From positions 4,768,035 through 4,832,034 of the forward strand of contig NZ_KI912577.1 in the NCBI RefSeq assembly GCF_000519085.1: 64,000 bases of DNA, given 5' to 3'. The stretch's first letter is position 1. Each line of letters starts with the position of its first letter. Under the pieces are notes generated by a model. It had not been told where the DNA came from, did not search any database, and was given only the letters and a program-made list of their open reading frames with translations. The position numbers and the translations under genes are program-made. This document shows positions 19,056 through 27,643 of the stretch, one piece after another. The stretch comes from Methylobacterium sp. 10. Lineage in GTDB: Bacteria > Pseudomonadota > Alphaproteobacteria > Rhizobiales > Beijerinckiaceae.

Positions 19056-20612
19056 ATGCTAGGCGCCATCGTCTACCTCATCCGCGGCGCCGGGGTCGGC
19101 TTCGTACTGGCGCGCGAAGGCGGGCTGTCCTTCATCGACCCCACTGAATTGCCGCCGCACCTACGCTTCGCCCTGAAGCTCGGGCGGATGCTGGAGCGGC
19201 CGGGCCTTGGCTCCGGCGCGGGGCCGCTCCAGCGTGCGCTGACCCGGCTCGGCCCTTCCTACGTCAAGTTCGGCCAGTTCCTGGCGACGCGGCCCGACAT
19301 CGTCGGCATGAACGCCGCCCTCGACCTTGAGAAGCTGCAGGACCGGGTGCCGCCCTTCCCGCAGGAGCAGGCGATCCGCGTGGTCGAGGCCGCGTTCGGC
19401 AAGCCGGTCCGGGAGCTGTTCCTGTCCTTCAGCGAGCCCGTCGCCGCCGCGTCCATCGCCCAGGTCCACAAGGCCCATATCCTCGACGCGAACGGCGTCG
19501 AGCGGGTGCTGGCGGTGAAGATCATGCGCCCGGGCGTGCGCGAGCGTTTCCAGCGCGATCTCCAAGTCATGCGCTTCATGGCCCGCGTGGTCCACGCCCT
19601 GTCGCCGAAGGCCGAGCGCCTGCGCCCGCGCGACGTGGTCGAGATCCTCGCCCGCTCGGTGATGATGGAGATGGACTTCCGGCTCGAAGCCGCAGCCATG
19701 TCTGAGCTTGCCCAGAACACGAAGGACGACGCGGATTTCCGAGTGCCGAAGCCCGAATGGGAGTTGACTGCGCGGGACGTGCTGTCGAGCGAGTGGATCG
19801 AGGGCATCCGCCTTAACGATCGCGCCGCCATCGTCGCTGCCGGCCACGACCCCAAGGCGCTGGGGCTCGCGGTCATCCAGTCGTTCCTGCGACAAGCAAT
19901 CCGCGACGGGTTCTTCCACGCCGACATGCACCCCGGGAACCTGTTCGTGGATGCGAGCGGTACGCTCGTGGCGGTAGATTTTGGCATCATGGGCCGGCTC
20001 GGCATCATGGAGCGGCGCTTCCTCGCGGAGATCCTGCTCGGCTTCATCCTGCGCGACTACAAGCGCGTGGCGCAGGTGCATTTCGAGGCGGGCTACGTAC
20101 CGGCCCATCATTCGGTGGAGGATTTCGCCCAGGCCATCCGCGCCATCGGCGAGCCGATCCACCAGCGCAGGGCCGACGAGATCTCGATGGCCAAGGTGCT
20201 GACCTTGCTTTTCGACATAACCGCCCTGTTCGACATGAGCACGCGCACCGAGCTGGTCATGCTGCAGAAGACCATGGTGGTGGTGGAGGGCGTCGCCCGC
20301 TCCCTCGATCCGCAGCTCGACATGTGGACCGGGGCGGAGCCGGTGGTCCGCTCCTGGATCGCGCGCAATCTCGGACCTCTCGGGCGAATCGAGGGTGCGG
20401 GACGTGCGGCCCTGACCCTGTCCGACGTCGTCACCGACCTGCCCGACCTCGCCCAGCGCCTGCGCCGGATCCTCGTGCGTCTCGACGAGAGCGGAACCGG
20501 CGATCGCAAGGCGCTGGAGAGCATCGCCCGGAAGGAGCGCCGCCGGGCACTTTGGTCCACGGCGGCGCTGTGGGCCATTGCGGCAGGGGCGTTGGTGATG
20601 GCGTTCCGGTAG
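19056..20612 (+). CDS. ubiB: UbiB-family atypical kinase required for ubiquinone biosynthesis
   Basis: A 518-residue ABC1/ADCK/UbiB protein. The diagnostic KxGQ motif (YVKFGQFLATRPD), the Ala-rich loop AAASIAQVHKA, the kinase-like HADMHPGN and the metal-binding VDFGIMG are all present. One or two C-terminal membrane segments (WSTAALWAIAAGALVMAF) anchor it. UbiB ATPase activity supports handling of hydrophobic ubiquinone precursors at the membrane. The ATG at 19056 gives the standard N terminus; the 211-base gap after ubiE can be read in frame but is not conserved-looking. Confidence 0.95.
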   Translation: MLGAIVYLIRGAGVGFVLAREGGLSFIDPTELPPHLRFALKLGRMLERPGLGSGAGPLQRALTRLGPSYVKFGQFLATRPDIVGMNAALDLEKLQDRVPPFPQEQAIRVVEAAFGKPVRELFLSFSEPVAAASIAQVHKAHILDANGVERVLAVKIMRPGVRERFQRDLQVMRFMARVVHALSPKAERLRPRDVVEILARSVMMEMDFRLEAAAMSELAQNTKDDADFRVPKPEWELTARDVLSSEWIEGIRLNDRAAIVAAGHDPKALGLAVIQSFLRQAIRDGFFHADMHPGNLFVDASGTLVAVDFGIMGRLGIMERRFLAEILLGFILRDYKRVAQVHFEAGYVPAHHSVEDFAQAIRAIGEPIHQRRADEISMAKVLTLLFDITALFDMSTRTELVMLQKTMVVVEGVARSLDPQLDMWTGAEPVVRSWIARNLGPLGRIEGAGRAALTLSDVVTDLPDLAQRLRRILVRLDESGTGDRKALESIARKERRRALWSTAALWAIAAGALVMAFR

Positions 20613-20713
20613 AACCGGATGAATTGGATGGCGAGGGCACCGCTTCGTTCGTAGCCGCCGTGCCATATCCGTCCGTGGTGGACGATCACGATGAGCGGGA
20701 GTAGCGATCCATC

Positions 20714-21985
20714 ATGACCCTCCCCCTTCAGAACCGGCGCATCCTGCTGATCATCGGTGGCGGTATCGCCGCCTACAAGTCACTCGATCTGATCCGGCGC
20801 CTCCGCGAGCGTGGGGCGCGGGTGCGTCCGCTGCTGACGGCGGGGGCTCAGGAATTCGTCACCCCCCTCGCCGCCGCCGCACTCGCTGGGGAGCGCGCCC
20901 ATACCGACCTGTTCGACCGGGCGGAGGAAGCCGATATCGGCCATATCAAGCTGGCGCGCGATGCGGATGCCATCGTGGTTGCGCCCGCCACCGCCAACCT
21001 GATGGCGCGGATGGCGAGCGGAGACGCCTCGGACCTCGCCTCCACCGTCCTCCTGGCGACGACCCTGCCGATCCTGATCGCCCCGGCGATGAATGTCCGC
21101 ATGTGGCAGCATCCGGCGACACTACGGAACCTCGCGACCTTGAAGGCCGACGGCGTCCGGGTGGTCGGACCCAATGACGGCGCCATGGCGGAAGCCGAGT
21201 TCGGGCCGGGCCGCCTCGCGGAGCCTGTGGAAATCGCGGACGCGGTCGAGGCGTTGCTCGGAGAGGATGCACCTGCGATGTCGGCGACGCCGGGAGGATT
21301 CGGCTTCCTCGCCGGACGGTCCCCGCAGAAGCCCCTCGCGGGCCGGCGCGTTCTCATCACGTCCGGCCCGACCCATGAACCGATCGACCCGGTGCGTTAT
21401 CTCGCGAACCGTTCGTCCGGGCGGCAGGGCCATGCCATCGCCGCCGCCGCCGCCGAGGCGGGTGCAGAGGTCACGCTGGTCTCCGGACCCGTGGCCATCG
21501 CCGATCCGAAGGGCGTCACAATGGTGCGCGTGGAGACGGCGCGAGAGATGCTGGCTGCCGTGGAGGCCGCCCTCCCCGCCGACCTCGCCATTTTCGCTGC
21601 GGCTGTGAGTGACTGGCGCCCGGCACAGGATCGCGCCTCGAAGATCAAGAAGGACGGTGCGACCGTGCCGCCCCTCGCCCTTGTGGAGAATCCGGACATT
21701 CTCGCCAGCATCGCCCAGCGGAGCGAGGGGCGCCCGACTCTGGTGGTCGGATTTGCTGCCGAAACTGATTCGCTGATCGCCAATGCCCGCGCGAAGATCG
21801 CCCGCAAGGGCTGCGACCTGCTCGTCGCCAATGACGTGTCCGCCGAGGGCGGGGTCATGGGTGGCACCGCCAACACCATCCATCTGCTCGACCGGGAGGG
21901 TGGGCTGGAGACATGGCCGACCCTCCACAAGGATGAGGTCGGGCGGCGGCTGATGGAGCGCTTCGCCTCACGGCTCGCATCTTAA
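20714..21985 (+). CDS. coaBC: Bifunctional phosphopantothenoylcysteine decarboxylase/phosphopantothenate-cysteine ligase
   Basis: A 423-residue two-domain enzyme of coenzyme A synthesis. The N-terminal flavoprotein CoaC domain (about 1-185) has GGGIAAYKSLDLIR, the active-site His in DIGHIKLAR and the PAMNVRMW motif. The C-terminal CoaB domain (about 215-420) begins ITSGPTHEPIDPVRYLANRSSG and contains the conserved KIKKD lysine. It links and then decarboxylates 4-phosphopantothenate and cysteine. It lies 101 bases after ubiB. In many relatives dut follows; here it does not. Confidence 0.96.
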   Translation: MTLPLQNRRILLIIGGGIAAYKSLDLIRRLRERGARVRPLLTAGAQEFVTPLAAAALAGERAHTDLFDRAEEADIGHIKLARDADAIVVAPATANLMARMASGDASDLASTVLLATTLPILIAPAMNVRMWQHPATLRNLATLKADGVRVVGPNDGAMAEAEFGPGRLAEPVEIADAVEALLGEDAPAMSATPGGFGFLAGRSPQKPLAGRRVLITSGPTHEPIDPVRYLANRSSGRQGHAIAAAAAEAGAEVTLVSGPVAIADPKGVTMVRVETAREMLAAVEAALPADLAIFAAAVSDWRPAQDRASKIKKDGATVPPLALVENPDILASIAQRSEGRPTLVVGFAAETDSLIANARAKIARKGCDLLVANDVSAEGGVMGGTANTIHLLDREGGLETWPTLHKDEVGRRLMERFASRLAS

Positions 21986-22230
21986 TGCGGATCGATCTCG
22001 CTTATGCGACGTTAAGACTTGACGAACTCTTCGCACCGCATCATGTGGGCGCAACCGCCTTTGCCCGGCACATGCTCGGCTCGGCGGATCACAGGAACTT
22101 TCGAACCCAATGCCCAGCGACAGTAGTCGATGGACCGTGCCGACTCCGGCCGACAGCGTGTTGAGCGCCTGATCGTTTGATTGGGTTCATCCGCGATCGG
22201 CCCTGACGGCCGGTCGAACGAGGTGATCCC

Positions 22231-22440
22231 ATGACCTTCCAGACCCTTGCTTTCCGTCGTGCCCGCTCGCGCGCCGCTTCCCCATCCCGCGACAACAGCG
22301 TGGCGTTGATCCTCGTCGTGATGATGACGCTGGTCTTCGCGCCCGTCATCGGCATACATCTCGTAGCGGCGTTTGCCCCCGCTACGCTTCCCTCGACACT
22401 GATGACGCGCTCCGCCGGCACAGCGCTTCCGCCGGGCTGA
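22231..22440 (+). CDS. Small single-span membrane protein (hypothetical)
   Basis: A 69-residue frame with a basic Arg-rich N terminus and one long hydrophobic stretch (about residues 24-50, VALILVVMMTLVFAPVIGIHLVAAFA). A GAGGTGA element sits seven bases before the ATG. The start signal and the positive-inside topology support a real gene, but I recognise no family. It stands alone between coaBC and the convergent VOC gene. The 245 bases upstream of it hold no recognisable feature. Confidence 0.5.
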   Translation: MTFQTLAFRRARSRAASPSRDNSVALILVVMMTLVFAPVIGIHLVAAFAPATLPSTLMTRSAGTALPPG

Positions 22441-22473
22441 GATCGGCGGCCGTGGTTCGTCGTGGCGGCCGTC

Positions 22474-22881
22474 TCAGGATTGCGGCGGAACGGCTGCCGG
22501 ATCCATGTGCATCAGCTCCCAGACGTGACCATCCGGGTCTTGGAACGAGTAGCCGTACATGAAACCGTAATCCATATTCGCCTTCCAAGGCTTGGCACCG
22601 GCCGCCAGCGCCTTGGACAAGGTATCATCGACCTCCTGCCGGGATTCGCAGGAGAGACAGGTCAGCACTTCCGTCGCCTTTGTCGCATCGCAGATGTCGC
22701 CTGTGATGAAGTCACGAAAGCGCGCTTCCGTCAGCAGCATCACAAAAATGCTCTCCGACACCACCATGCAGGCCCCGTTCTCATCGGTGAAGGCCGGATT
22801 GAACGTGAAGCCAAGTGCGCCGAAGAACGCCTTCGAGGCTTCGAGATCCTTCACCGGCAGATTGACGAAGATCATCCGCAT
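22474..22881 (-). CDS. VOC/glyoxalase-bleomycin resistance-like protein
   Basis: A 135-residue protein with the single-chain VOC layout: FVNLPVKDLEASKAFFGALGF at the start, a methionine-rich MVVSESIFVMLLTE strand, and FQDPDGHVWELMHMDP at the end with the metal-type Glu. I start at the ATG at 22881 because AAGGAG lies eight bases upstream; an upstream GTG at 22890 overlaps that ribosome-binding site. It resembles the PhnB/YaeR-like group often annotated as lactoylglutathione lyase-like; activity unknown. A GST gene lies 53 bases upstream on the same strand, so both may act on electrophiles; this is inference. Confidence 0.85.
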   Translation of the reverse strand: MRMIFVNLPVKDLEASKAFFGALGFTFNPAFTDENGACMVVSESIFVMLLTEARFRDFITGDICDATKATEVLTCLSCESRQEVDDTLSKALAAGAKPWKANMDYGFMYGYSFQDPDGHVWELMHMDPAAVPPQS

Positions 22882-22934
22882 ATCTGTCACTCCTTTTCAC
22901 GGTTCAGGTGGAGGTGGTGGATGACGAAGAGGGA

Positions 22935-23567
22935 TCAGCCCGCTTCCTGATGCCGGGCCGCCAGGGCTACCTCCTCGGCCGTGATCTTACGGAAGGAGGG
23001 GCGATCCCTGATCCGCGCAACGTAGGCCACGATCACCGGCTCTTCCGGGACGAGTTTGAACGCGGTCATCCAGCCGAGTGCGGCACCCCAGAGAATGTCA
23101 GCGGCGCTGATCCGTTCGCCCATAAGATACGGCCCCTTCGACAAAGCGGCGACGAGGCCGTCAAGAACAGCGTCGAAACTGCCATAGGGCGACATGGCCA
23201 TGGGTCCCGGCTCTCTTTCCAGAGCGCGGTCGATCACCGCCGGCTCGAAACACGATCCGTAGAGGATCATCCAGCGCAGATAGGGGCCGCGCAGCGGGTC
23301 GCCGATCTGTGGCGCGAGGCCCTTTTCCGCGAACTCGTCGGCCAGGTAGAGGAAGATGGCCGGCTGTTCGGTAACGACGGCGTCCCCATGACGGATGGCG
23401 GGCACCTTCCCCATCGGATTGATCGCCAGATAGGCGGCCTGACGCTGCTCGCCCGCCTTCATGTCGAGGACATGCAGGCGATAAGGCACCTGAAGCTCCT
23501 CCAGCAGGATTCGGACGCCCGAGGAACGGGTGTTGGGTGAATGGTAGAGCGTGATCTCGGAGGTCAT
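22935..23567 (-). CDS. Glutathione S-transferase family protein
   Basis: A 210-residue cytosolic GST. The N-terminal thioredoxin-like domain shows TLYHSPNTRSSGVRILLEEL, the cis-Pro segment MGKVPAI and the gamma-glutamyl contact ESD-like position as TEQPAIFLYLAD. The C-terminal helical domain runs from about 90 to the end and contains the N-capping ISAADILWG motif. The activating residue is probably Ser10 or Ser/Asn nearby (HSPNTRSS). It conjugates glutathione to an unknown substrate. It lies just upstream of the VOC gene on the minus strand. Confidence 0.9.
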   Translation of the reverse strand: MTSEITLYHSPNTRSSGVRILLEELQVPYRLHVLDMKAGEQRQAAYLAINPMGKVPAIRHGDAVVTEQPAIFLYLADEFAEKGLAPQIGDPLRGPYLRWMILYGSCFEPAVIDRALEREPGPMAMSPYGSFDAVLDGLVAALSKGPYLMGERISAADILWGAALGWMTAFKLVPEEPVIVAYVARIRDRPSFRKITAEEVALAARHQEAG

Positions 23568-23868
23568 ATACTCGGCTTCAGTTGCGAATCGTGGAATGAC
23601 GTTTCCTTCTATGCCCGGTCCGGGTCAAACGTCGCCTCGAGGCAGATGCAGAAAATTCGGGAGGCGGACAAAATCGTCATCGCCGCGACATCTTCATCGG
23701 AATAGCGCGGTTTACTGTTCGAACGGTGAGATGATCTATACGAATCGCCAACATCGACTTTGAACCATGGCGCCGGCTCAGTTGGCCGAGTTCTGACTGC
23801 AGGCATCGTCGGCCATAGGGCGGAAAGCTCTGAAGCATCGGCACCGCGATACATTCGCTGCGATCGCG
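23568..23868. other. Intergenic stretch between GST gene and rpsT promoter
   Basis: About 300 bases with no frame that looks coding: the open frames here are short, basic and lack ribosome-binding sites. I see no tRNA, strong hairpin or repeat. Its downstream border is the rpsT promoter. The GST promoter should lie at the left end on the minus strand, but I cannot place its boxes. Confidence 0.5.
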
Positions 23869-23897
23869 TTGACGGAATGGCGGGGCGTGTCTATAGA
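23869..23897 (+). promoter_or_regulatory. Sigma-70-type promoter of rpsT
   Basis: TTGACG (23869-23874), a 17-base spacer, then TATAGA (23892-23897): close to the housekeeping consensus in both boxes with ideal spacing. It would start transcription near 23904 and leave a leader of about 125 bases before rpsT, long enough for autoregulation by S20 as known in enteric bacteria; whether that occurs here is open. Confidence 0.75.
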
Positions 23898-24028
23898 GCG
23901 CGCTTCGCCGACAGGCCGCGCTCACGCAGCTCGCCGGCTTCGCCATTGCCCGAACAACCTTCGCGCGACGACCGACACACCAAGCCCGCGGGCTCGTCGG
24001 CATCGCCTCACATGAACGAGGATGCCCC

Positions 24029-24295
24029 ATGGCCAACACCGTGTCGGCCAAGAAAATGACCCGCAAGATCGCGAAGCGGACCGCTGTGAACCGCTCGCGC
24101 CGCAGCCGTATGCGTACCTTCCTCCGCAAGGTCGAAGAGGCGATTGCCGGCGGCGACCAGACCGTTGCGCTGACCGCCCTGCGGGCAGCCGAGCCCGAGA
24201 TTATGCGGGCTGCCCAGCACGGCATCGTTCATAAGAACAACGCCTCCCGGAAGGTTTCGCGCCTCGCCGCGCGGGTCAAGGCTCTCGCTGCCTGA
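24029..24295 (+). CDS. rpsT: 30S ribosomal protein S20
   Basis: An 88-residue basic helical protein with the S20 signature: MANTVSAKKMTRKIAKRTAVNRSRRSRMRT-type N terminus and the C-terminal GIVHKNNASRKVSRLAARVKAL block. It binds 16S rRNA early in small-subunit assembly. A GAGG element precedes the ATG. A good promoter lies at 23869-23897 and a perfect intrinsic terminator follows at 24320-24351, so it is monocistronic. rpsT directly upstream of dnaA is a familiar Rhizobiales arrangement. Confidence 0.97.
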   Translation: MANTVSAKKMTRKIAKRTAVNRSRRSRMRTFLRKVEEAIAGGDQTVALTALRAAEPEIMRAAQHGIVHKNNASRKVSRLAARVKALAA

Positions 24296-24319
24296 GCCCT
24301 CCTCTCCTTGGATGACGCG

Positions 24320-24351
24320 AAAGAAGCCCGGCCTCAGTGCCGGGCTTCTTT
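24320..24351 (+). terminator. Intrinsic terminator of rpsT
   Basis: Thirteen exactly paired bases (24320-24332 with 24339-24351, core GAAGCCCGGC) around a six-base loop, with TTT in the closing arm and a T-rich tail (TTTCGTTT). It lies 25 bases after the rpsT stop. Confidence 0.9.
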
Positions 24352-24830
24352 CGTTTCCGGCACCATTTTCACGACGCGTTTCCCGTTGCCCGCTGCCCGC
24401 CGGAATGTCGAGGCGCTACTCGCGGGCCGGCTTCCGCTCAAATCCGAGTCGAAGCGTTAACCCTACCTGCGAATCCACCGTGTTGCGGAGTCTAGAGGGG
24501 CTGTGTAGATTAATGATCTCTCGCCAAAAGCCGGAAAATTTACACTTAATTCAAACCTGCCCGAATCGTCCGTAAGATGTCGGGCGTGCGTCGACTCAGT
24601 GTGCCGCGGAGAGACTCCATCAGCGTCTTACAGAGCTTTCCCCATAACTCCCGTTGTTAGGAGAACCGTAGCTTATTGTTGATAGGATCTATTCATCGGC
24701 AAAGGCCTGCGGTGGGGGAGTTGACTCCGCCGGATCATTATGGGTTCCGCGAATTCCTCGCGGGGCGCGATATCAGTCAAGTGTGCGTACGTTCCGAGCG
24801 GCGGCTTCCGTCCTCGGCGCGAGGAGAGCG
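24352..24830 (+). promoter_or_regulatory. Long dnaA leader/regulatory region (possible DnaA-binding sites)
   Basis: About 480 bases without a convincing gene. Bases 24505-24560 are AT-rich for this genome. TGTAGATTA (near 24510) and TGTTGATAG (near 24677) each differ at two positions from the complement of the DnaA box TTATCCACA; no perfect box is seen. It should hold the dnaA promoter, but I cannot place a clear -35/-10 pair. It could also be part of an origin; in many Rhizobiales the origin lies elsewhere, so I leave this open. Confidence 0.35.
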
Positions 24831-24833
24831 ATG

Positions 24834-26345
24834 ATGCATGTCGATGGTAGCGTGGCGGGCAACGCCGAGACCGGCATGGGTGGCGCAAGCGGATCGGACA
24901 TGGTTGCGGCCTGGGCTCGCGTGAAGCGACGCCTGCGGGCGGAGCTGGGCGAGGACGTTTTCGCCAGCTGGTTCGCACGTCTCGAACTGGTCGAGGTGGT
25001 TTCCGGGACCGCGCGCCTCAGTGTGCCGACCCGGTTCCTGAAGAGCTGGATCGAATCCCATTATCTCGACCGCGTCCTGGCGACGTTCCGTAGCGAGGTG
25101 GAGAGCGTCTCGCTCATTGAGGTGGGCGTACGTGGGGCCGGTGTCCCTCCCCGTGTCGTTTCGGGCGCGGTCAAGTCTTCCGCTCCCGCGAGCCCTCTCG
25201 CCCGTCTCCAGGCCGCCAGCAGTGCGCAGCCGTCATCCGGCGAGATGAGTTTTCCGGCCGAGGCGGAATCGTCCTCTCAGACACGCGGTGAAGCCACGGG
25301 CGACCTGAACGGCGCCCCCCTCGACAATCGCCTCACCTTCGCAAGCTTCGTCGTCGGCCGGTCCAATGCCCTGGCTCATGCGGCGGCGGAGCGCGTCTCC
25401 CGTCACGACGGACAGGGCGCCCTCTACAATCCGCTCTACTTCCATGCCGGCGTTGGCCTGGGTAAGACTCATCTTCTCCACGGCATCGGCCATGCGGCCC
25501 GCGAATCCGGCCGTCGTGTGATCTACCTCACCGCCGACCGCTTCATGTATGGCTTCGTCAACGCCTTGAAGACCCAAAGCGCGCTCGCCTTTAAGGAGAA
25601 GCTGCGCGCTATCGATCTCCTCATCCTCGACGACGTCCAGTTCATCCAGGGCAAGTCGATCCAGGCCGAGTTCGGACACACCATCAACTCTCTGATCGAT
25701 GCCGGCCGTCAGGTCGTCGTCGCCTCGGACCGCCCGCCCACCGAACTCGAAGCCTTGGAAGAACGGGTCCGCTCCCGTCTGGCCGGCGGCCTCGTGGTCG
25801 AGATCGGCACGCTGGACGAGCAGCTGCGCATGTCGATCCTGTCCGCACGGCTTGCCGCGGTGCGGGCGGCGCATCCGAATTTCGAGGTGTCACCTACCGT
25901 CGCGACCTATGTCGCCCGCGCCATCACCGCCAATGGCCGCGATCTCGAAGGCGCCGTGAACCGGCTGCTCGCCCATGCCACGCTCACCGGCACTGCCGTG
26001 ACCATGGAGACGGCCGAGACCGCGATCCGCGACTTGGTGAAGAACCGTGAGCCCAAGCGCATCAAGATAGAAGACATCCAGAAGCTGGTGGCCTCGCGCT
26101 ACAACGTCTCGCGTTCCGACATCCTGTCGGAGCGGCGGACCGCAGCCGTGGTGAAACCGCGCCAGATCGCCATGTACCTCTCGAAGGTGCTGACCCTGCG
26201 CTCGTTGCCCGAGATCGGCCGCCGCTTCGGGGGCCGTGACCACACCACCGTTCTTCACGCGGTTCGCAAAATCGACAAGCTGATCGGCGAGGACAACGTG
26301 CTGAACGACGAGGTCGAGCTCCTCAAGCGGATGCTTCAGGACTGA
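24834..26345 (+). CDS. dnaA: Chromosomal replication initiator protein DnaA
   Basis: A 503-residue initiator. Domain I (about 20-95) begins VAAWARVKRRLRAELGEDVFASWF. A variable Ser/Ala-rich linker precedes the AAA+ domain with Walker A GVGLGKTHLLHG and Walker B LLILDDVQF. The C-terminal DNA-binding domain ends with the signature RRFGGRDHTTVLHAVRKID. It opens the origin and also acts as a transcription factor. Two ATGs are adjacent in phase (24831 and 24834); AGGAG at 24822-24826 gives better spacing (seven bases) to the second. dnaN follows 176 bases downstream. Confidence 0.97.
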   Translation: MHVDGSVAGNAETGMGGASGSDMVAAWARVKRRLRAELGEDVFASWFARLELVEVVSGTARLSVPTRFLKSWIESHYLDRVLATFRSEVESVSLIEVGVRGAGVPPRVVSGAVKSSAPASPLARLQAASSAQPSSGEMSFPAEAESSSQTRGEATGDLNGAPLDNRLTFASFVVGRSNALAHAAAERVSRHDGQGALYNPLYFHAGVGLGKTHLLHGIGHAARESGRRVIYLTADRFMYGFVNALKTQSALAFKEKLRAIDLLILDDVQFIQGKSIQAEFGHTINSLIDAGRQVVVASDRPPTELEALEERVRSRLAGGLVVEIGTLDEQLRMSILSARLAAVRAAHPNFEVSPTVATYVARAITANGRDLEGAVNRLLAHATLTGTAVTMETAETAIRDLVKNREPKRIKIEDIQKLVASRYNVSRSDILSERRTAAVVKPRQIAMYLSKVLTLRSLPEIGRRFGGRDHTTVLHAVRKIDKLIGEDNVLNDEVELLKRMLQD

Positions 26346-26521
26346 CGGGCGGGATCCAAGCGATGCGGGTAACGTCCTTCCCGCATTGCCCTGGATAGAG
26401 CGTTCCGTGCTCTTGCGTTCGGACAGGGCCTTCGCCAAGTTCACCGGCCAAGCCGCCGGCTCCATCCGTCATCGTTTTCGGGGTGGGCGACGTTTTTTTA
26501 GAATGACCACGAGTTGTTGCG

Positions 26522-27643
26522 ATGAAAGTCACTGTCGAGCGCGCGGCTCTCCTTCGATCGCTCGGCCACGTGCATCGTGTGGTGGAACGGCGCAATACGA
26601 TTCCGATCCTCTCCAACGTGCTCTTGCGCAGCGGGCCTGACGGACTGGAGTTGAAGGCGACGGACCTCGACATCGAGGTCACGGAATCCGTACCGGCCGA
26701 CATCGTAGATCCAGGCGCAACAACGGTGCCGGCTCACGTGATCTACGACATCGTGCGAAAGCTCCCCGATGGCGCCCAGGTCTCGCTGGAGACCAGCGGC
26801 GAAACCGGGCAGATGACGATTCGTTCCGGCCGCTCGCGCTTCTCGCTTGGAGCCCTGCCCGAAGGCGACTTCCCCGACCTCGCCGCTGGTGAACTCGGCA
26901 CGAGCTTCGCGATCGGTGCGAGCGACCTCAAGCGCCTTATCGACAAGACCCAGTTCGCCATCTCCACGGAGGAGACGCGCTACTATCTCAACGGCATCTA
27001 CCTTCACACGATCGACGTCGACGGCGCTCTCAAGATGCGCGCTGTCGCCACCGACGGCCACCGCCTTGCCCGCGTCGAGATCGATGCCCCTGAAGGCAGC
27101 CGTGGAATGCCGGGTATCATCGTGCCGCGAAAGGCCGTGGCCGAGATCCAGAAGCTCGTGGAGGATGGCGGCGAAACCGTCGAGATCGACCTGTCGCCCG
27201 CCAAGATTCGCTTCCGTTTCGCCAGCGGCGTGACGCTGATCTCCAAGCTCATCGACGGCACCTTCCCGGATTACCAGCGGGTGATCCCCACGGGGAACGA
27301 CAAGTTCCTCACAGTGCAGCGCGACCAGTTCGCCCGCGCCGTTGACCGCGTATCGACGATCTCGTCCGAGCGCGGGCGCGCGGTGAAGCTCGCCGTGCAG
27401 GAGGGCCGCCTCGCCCTTTCCGTCAACAACCCGGATTCAGGCAGCGCCACGGAAGAGCTCGACGTCGATTACGACGCGTCCGCCCTCGATATCGGCTTCA
27501 ACGCCCGCTATCTCCTCGACATTACCGGCCAGCTCGAGGGCGACACGGCCCTGTTCAAGCTCGCCGATCCCGGCTCGCCGACCCTGATCCAGGACCGCGA
27601 GGGCGCCTCGGCGCTGTATGTGCTGATGCCGATGCGGGTGTGA
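26522..27643 (+). CDS. dnaN: DNA polymerase III beta subunit (sliding clamp)
   Basis: A 373-residue clamp protein with the three repeated clamp domains of about 120 residues each. Landmarks include RNTIPILSNVLL near the N terminus, YYLNGIYLHTID in the middle and the C-terminal YVLMPMRV, the loop that forms the client-binding pocket. It tethers the replicative polymerase and other DNA enzymes. The stop TGA overlaps the GTG start assigned to recF (GTGA), which indicates coupled translation. Confidence 0.97.
   Translation: MKVTVERAALLRSLGHVHRVVERRNTIPILSNVLLRSGPDGLELKATDLDIEVTESVPADIVDPGATTVPAHVIYDIVRKLPDGAQVSLETSGETGQMTIRSGRSRFSLGALPEGDFPDLAAGELGTSFAIGASDLKRLIDKTQFAISTEETRYYLNGIYLHTIDVDGALKMRAVATDGHRLARVEIDAPEGSRGMPGIIVPRKAVAEIQKLVEDGGETVEIDLSPAKIRFRFASGVTLISKLIDGTFPDYQRVIPTGNDKFLTVQRDQFARAVDRVSTISSERGRAVKLAVQEGRLALSVNNPDSGSATEELDVDYDASALDIGFNARYLLDITGQLEGDTALFKLADPGSPTLIQDREGASALYVLMPMRV

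Noticed and set aside
24645..24690. Perfect DnaA boxes or AT-rich unwinding element as proof of an origin
   Set aside because: Only degenerate boxes are present, and in many Rhizobiales the origin is not beside dnaA; I listed only a low-confidence regulatory region.
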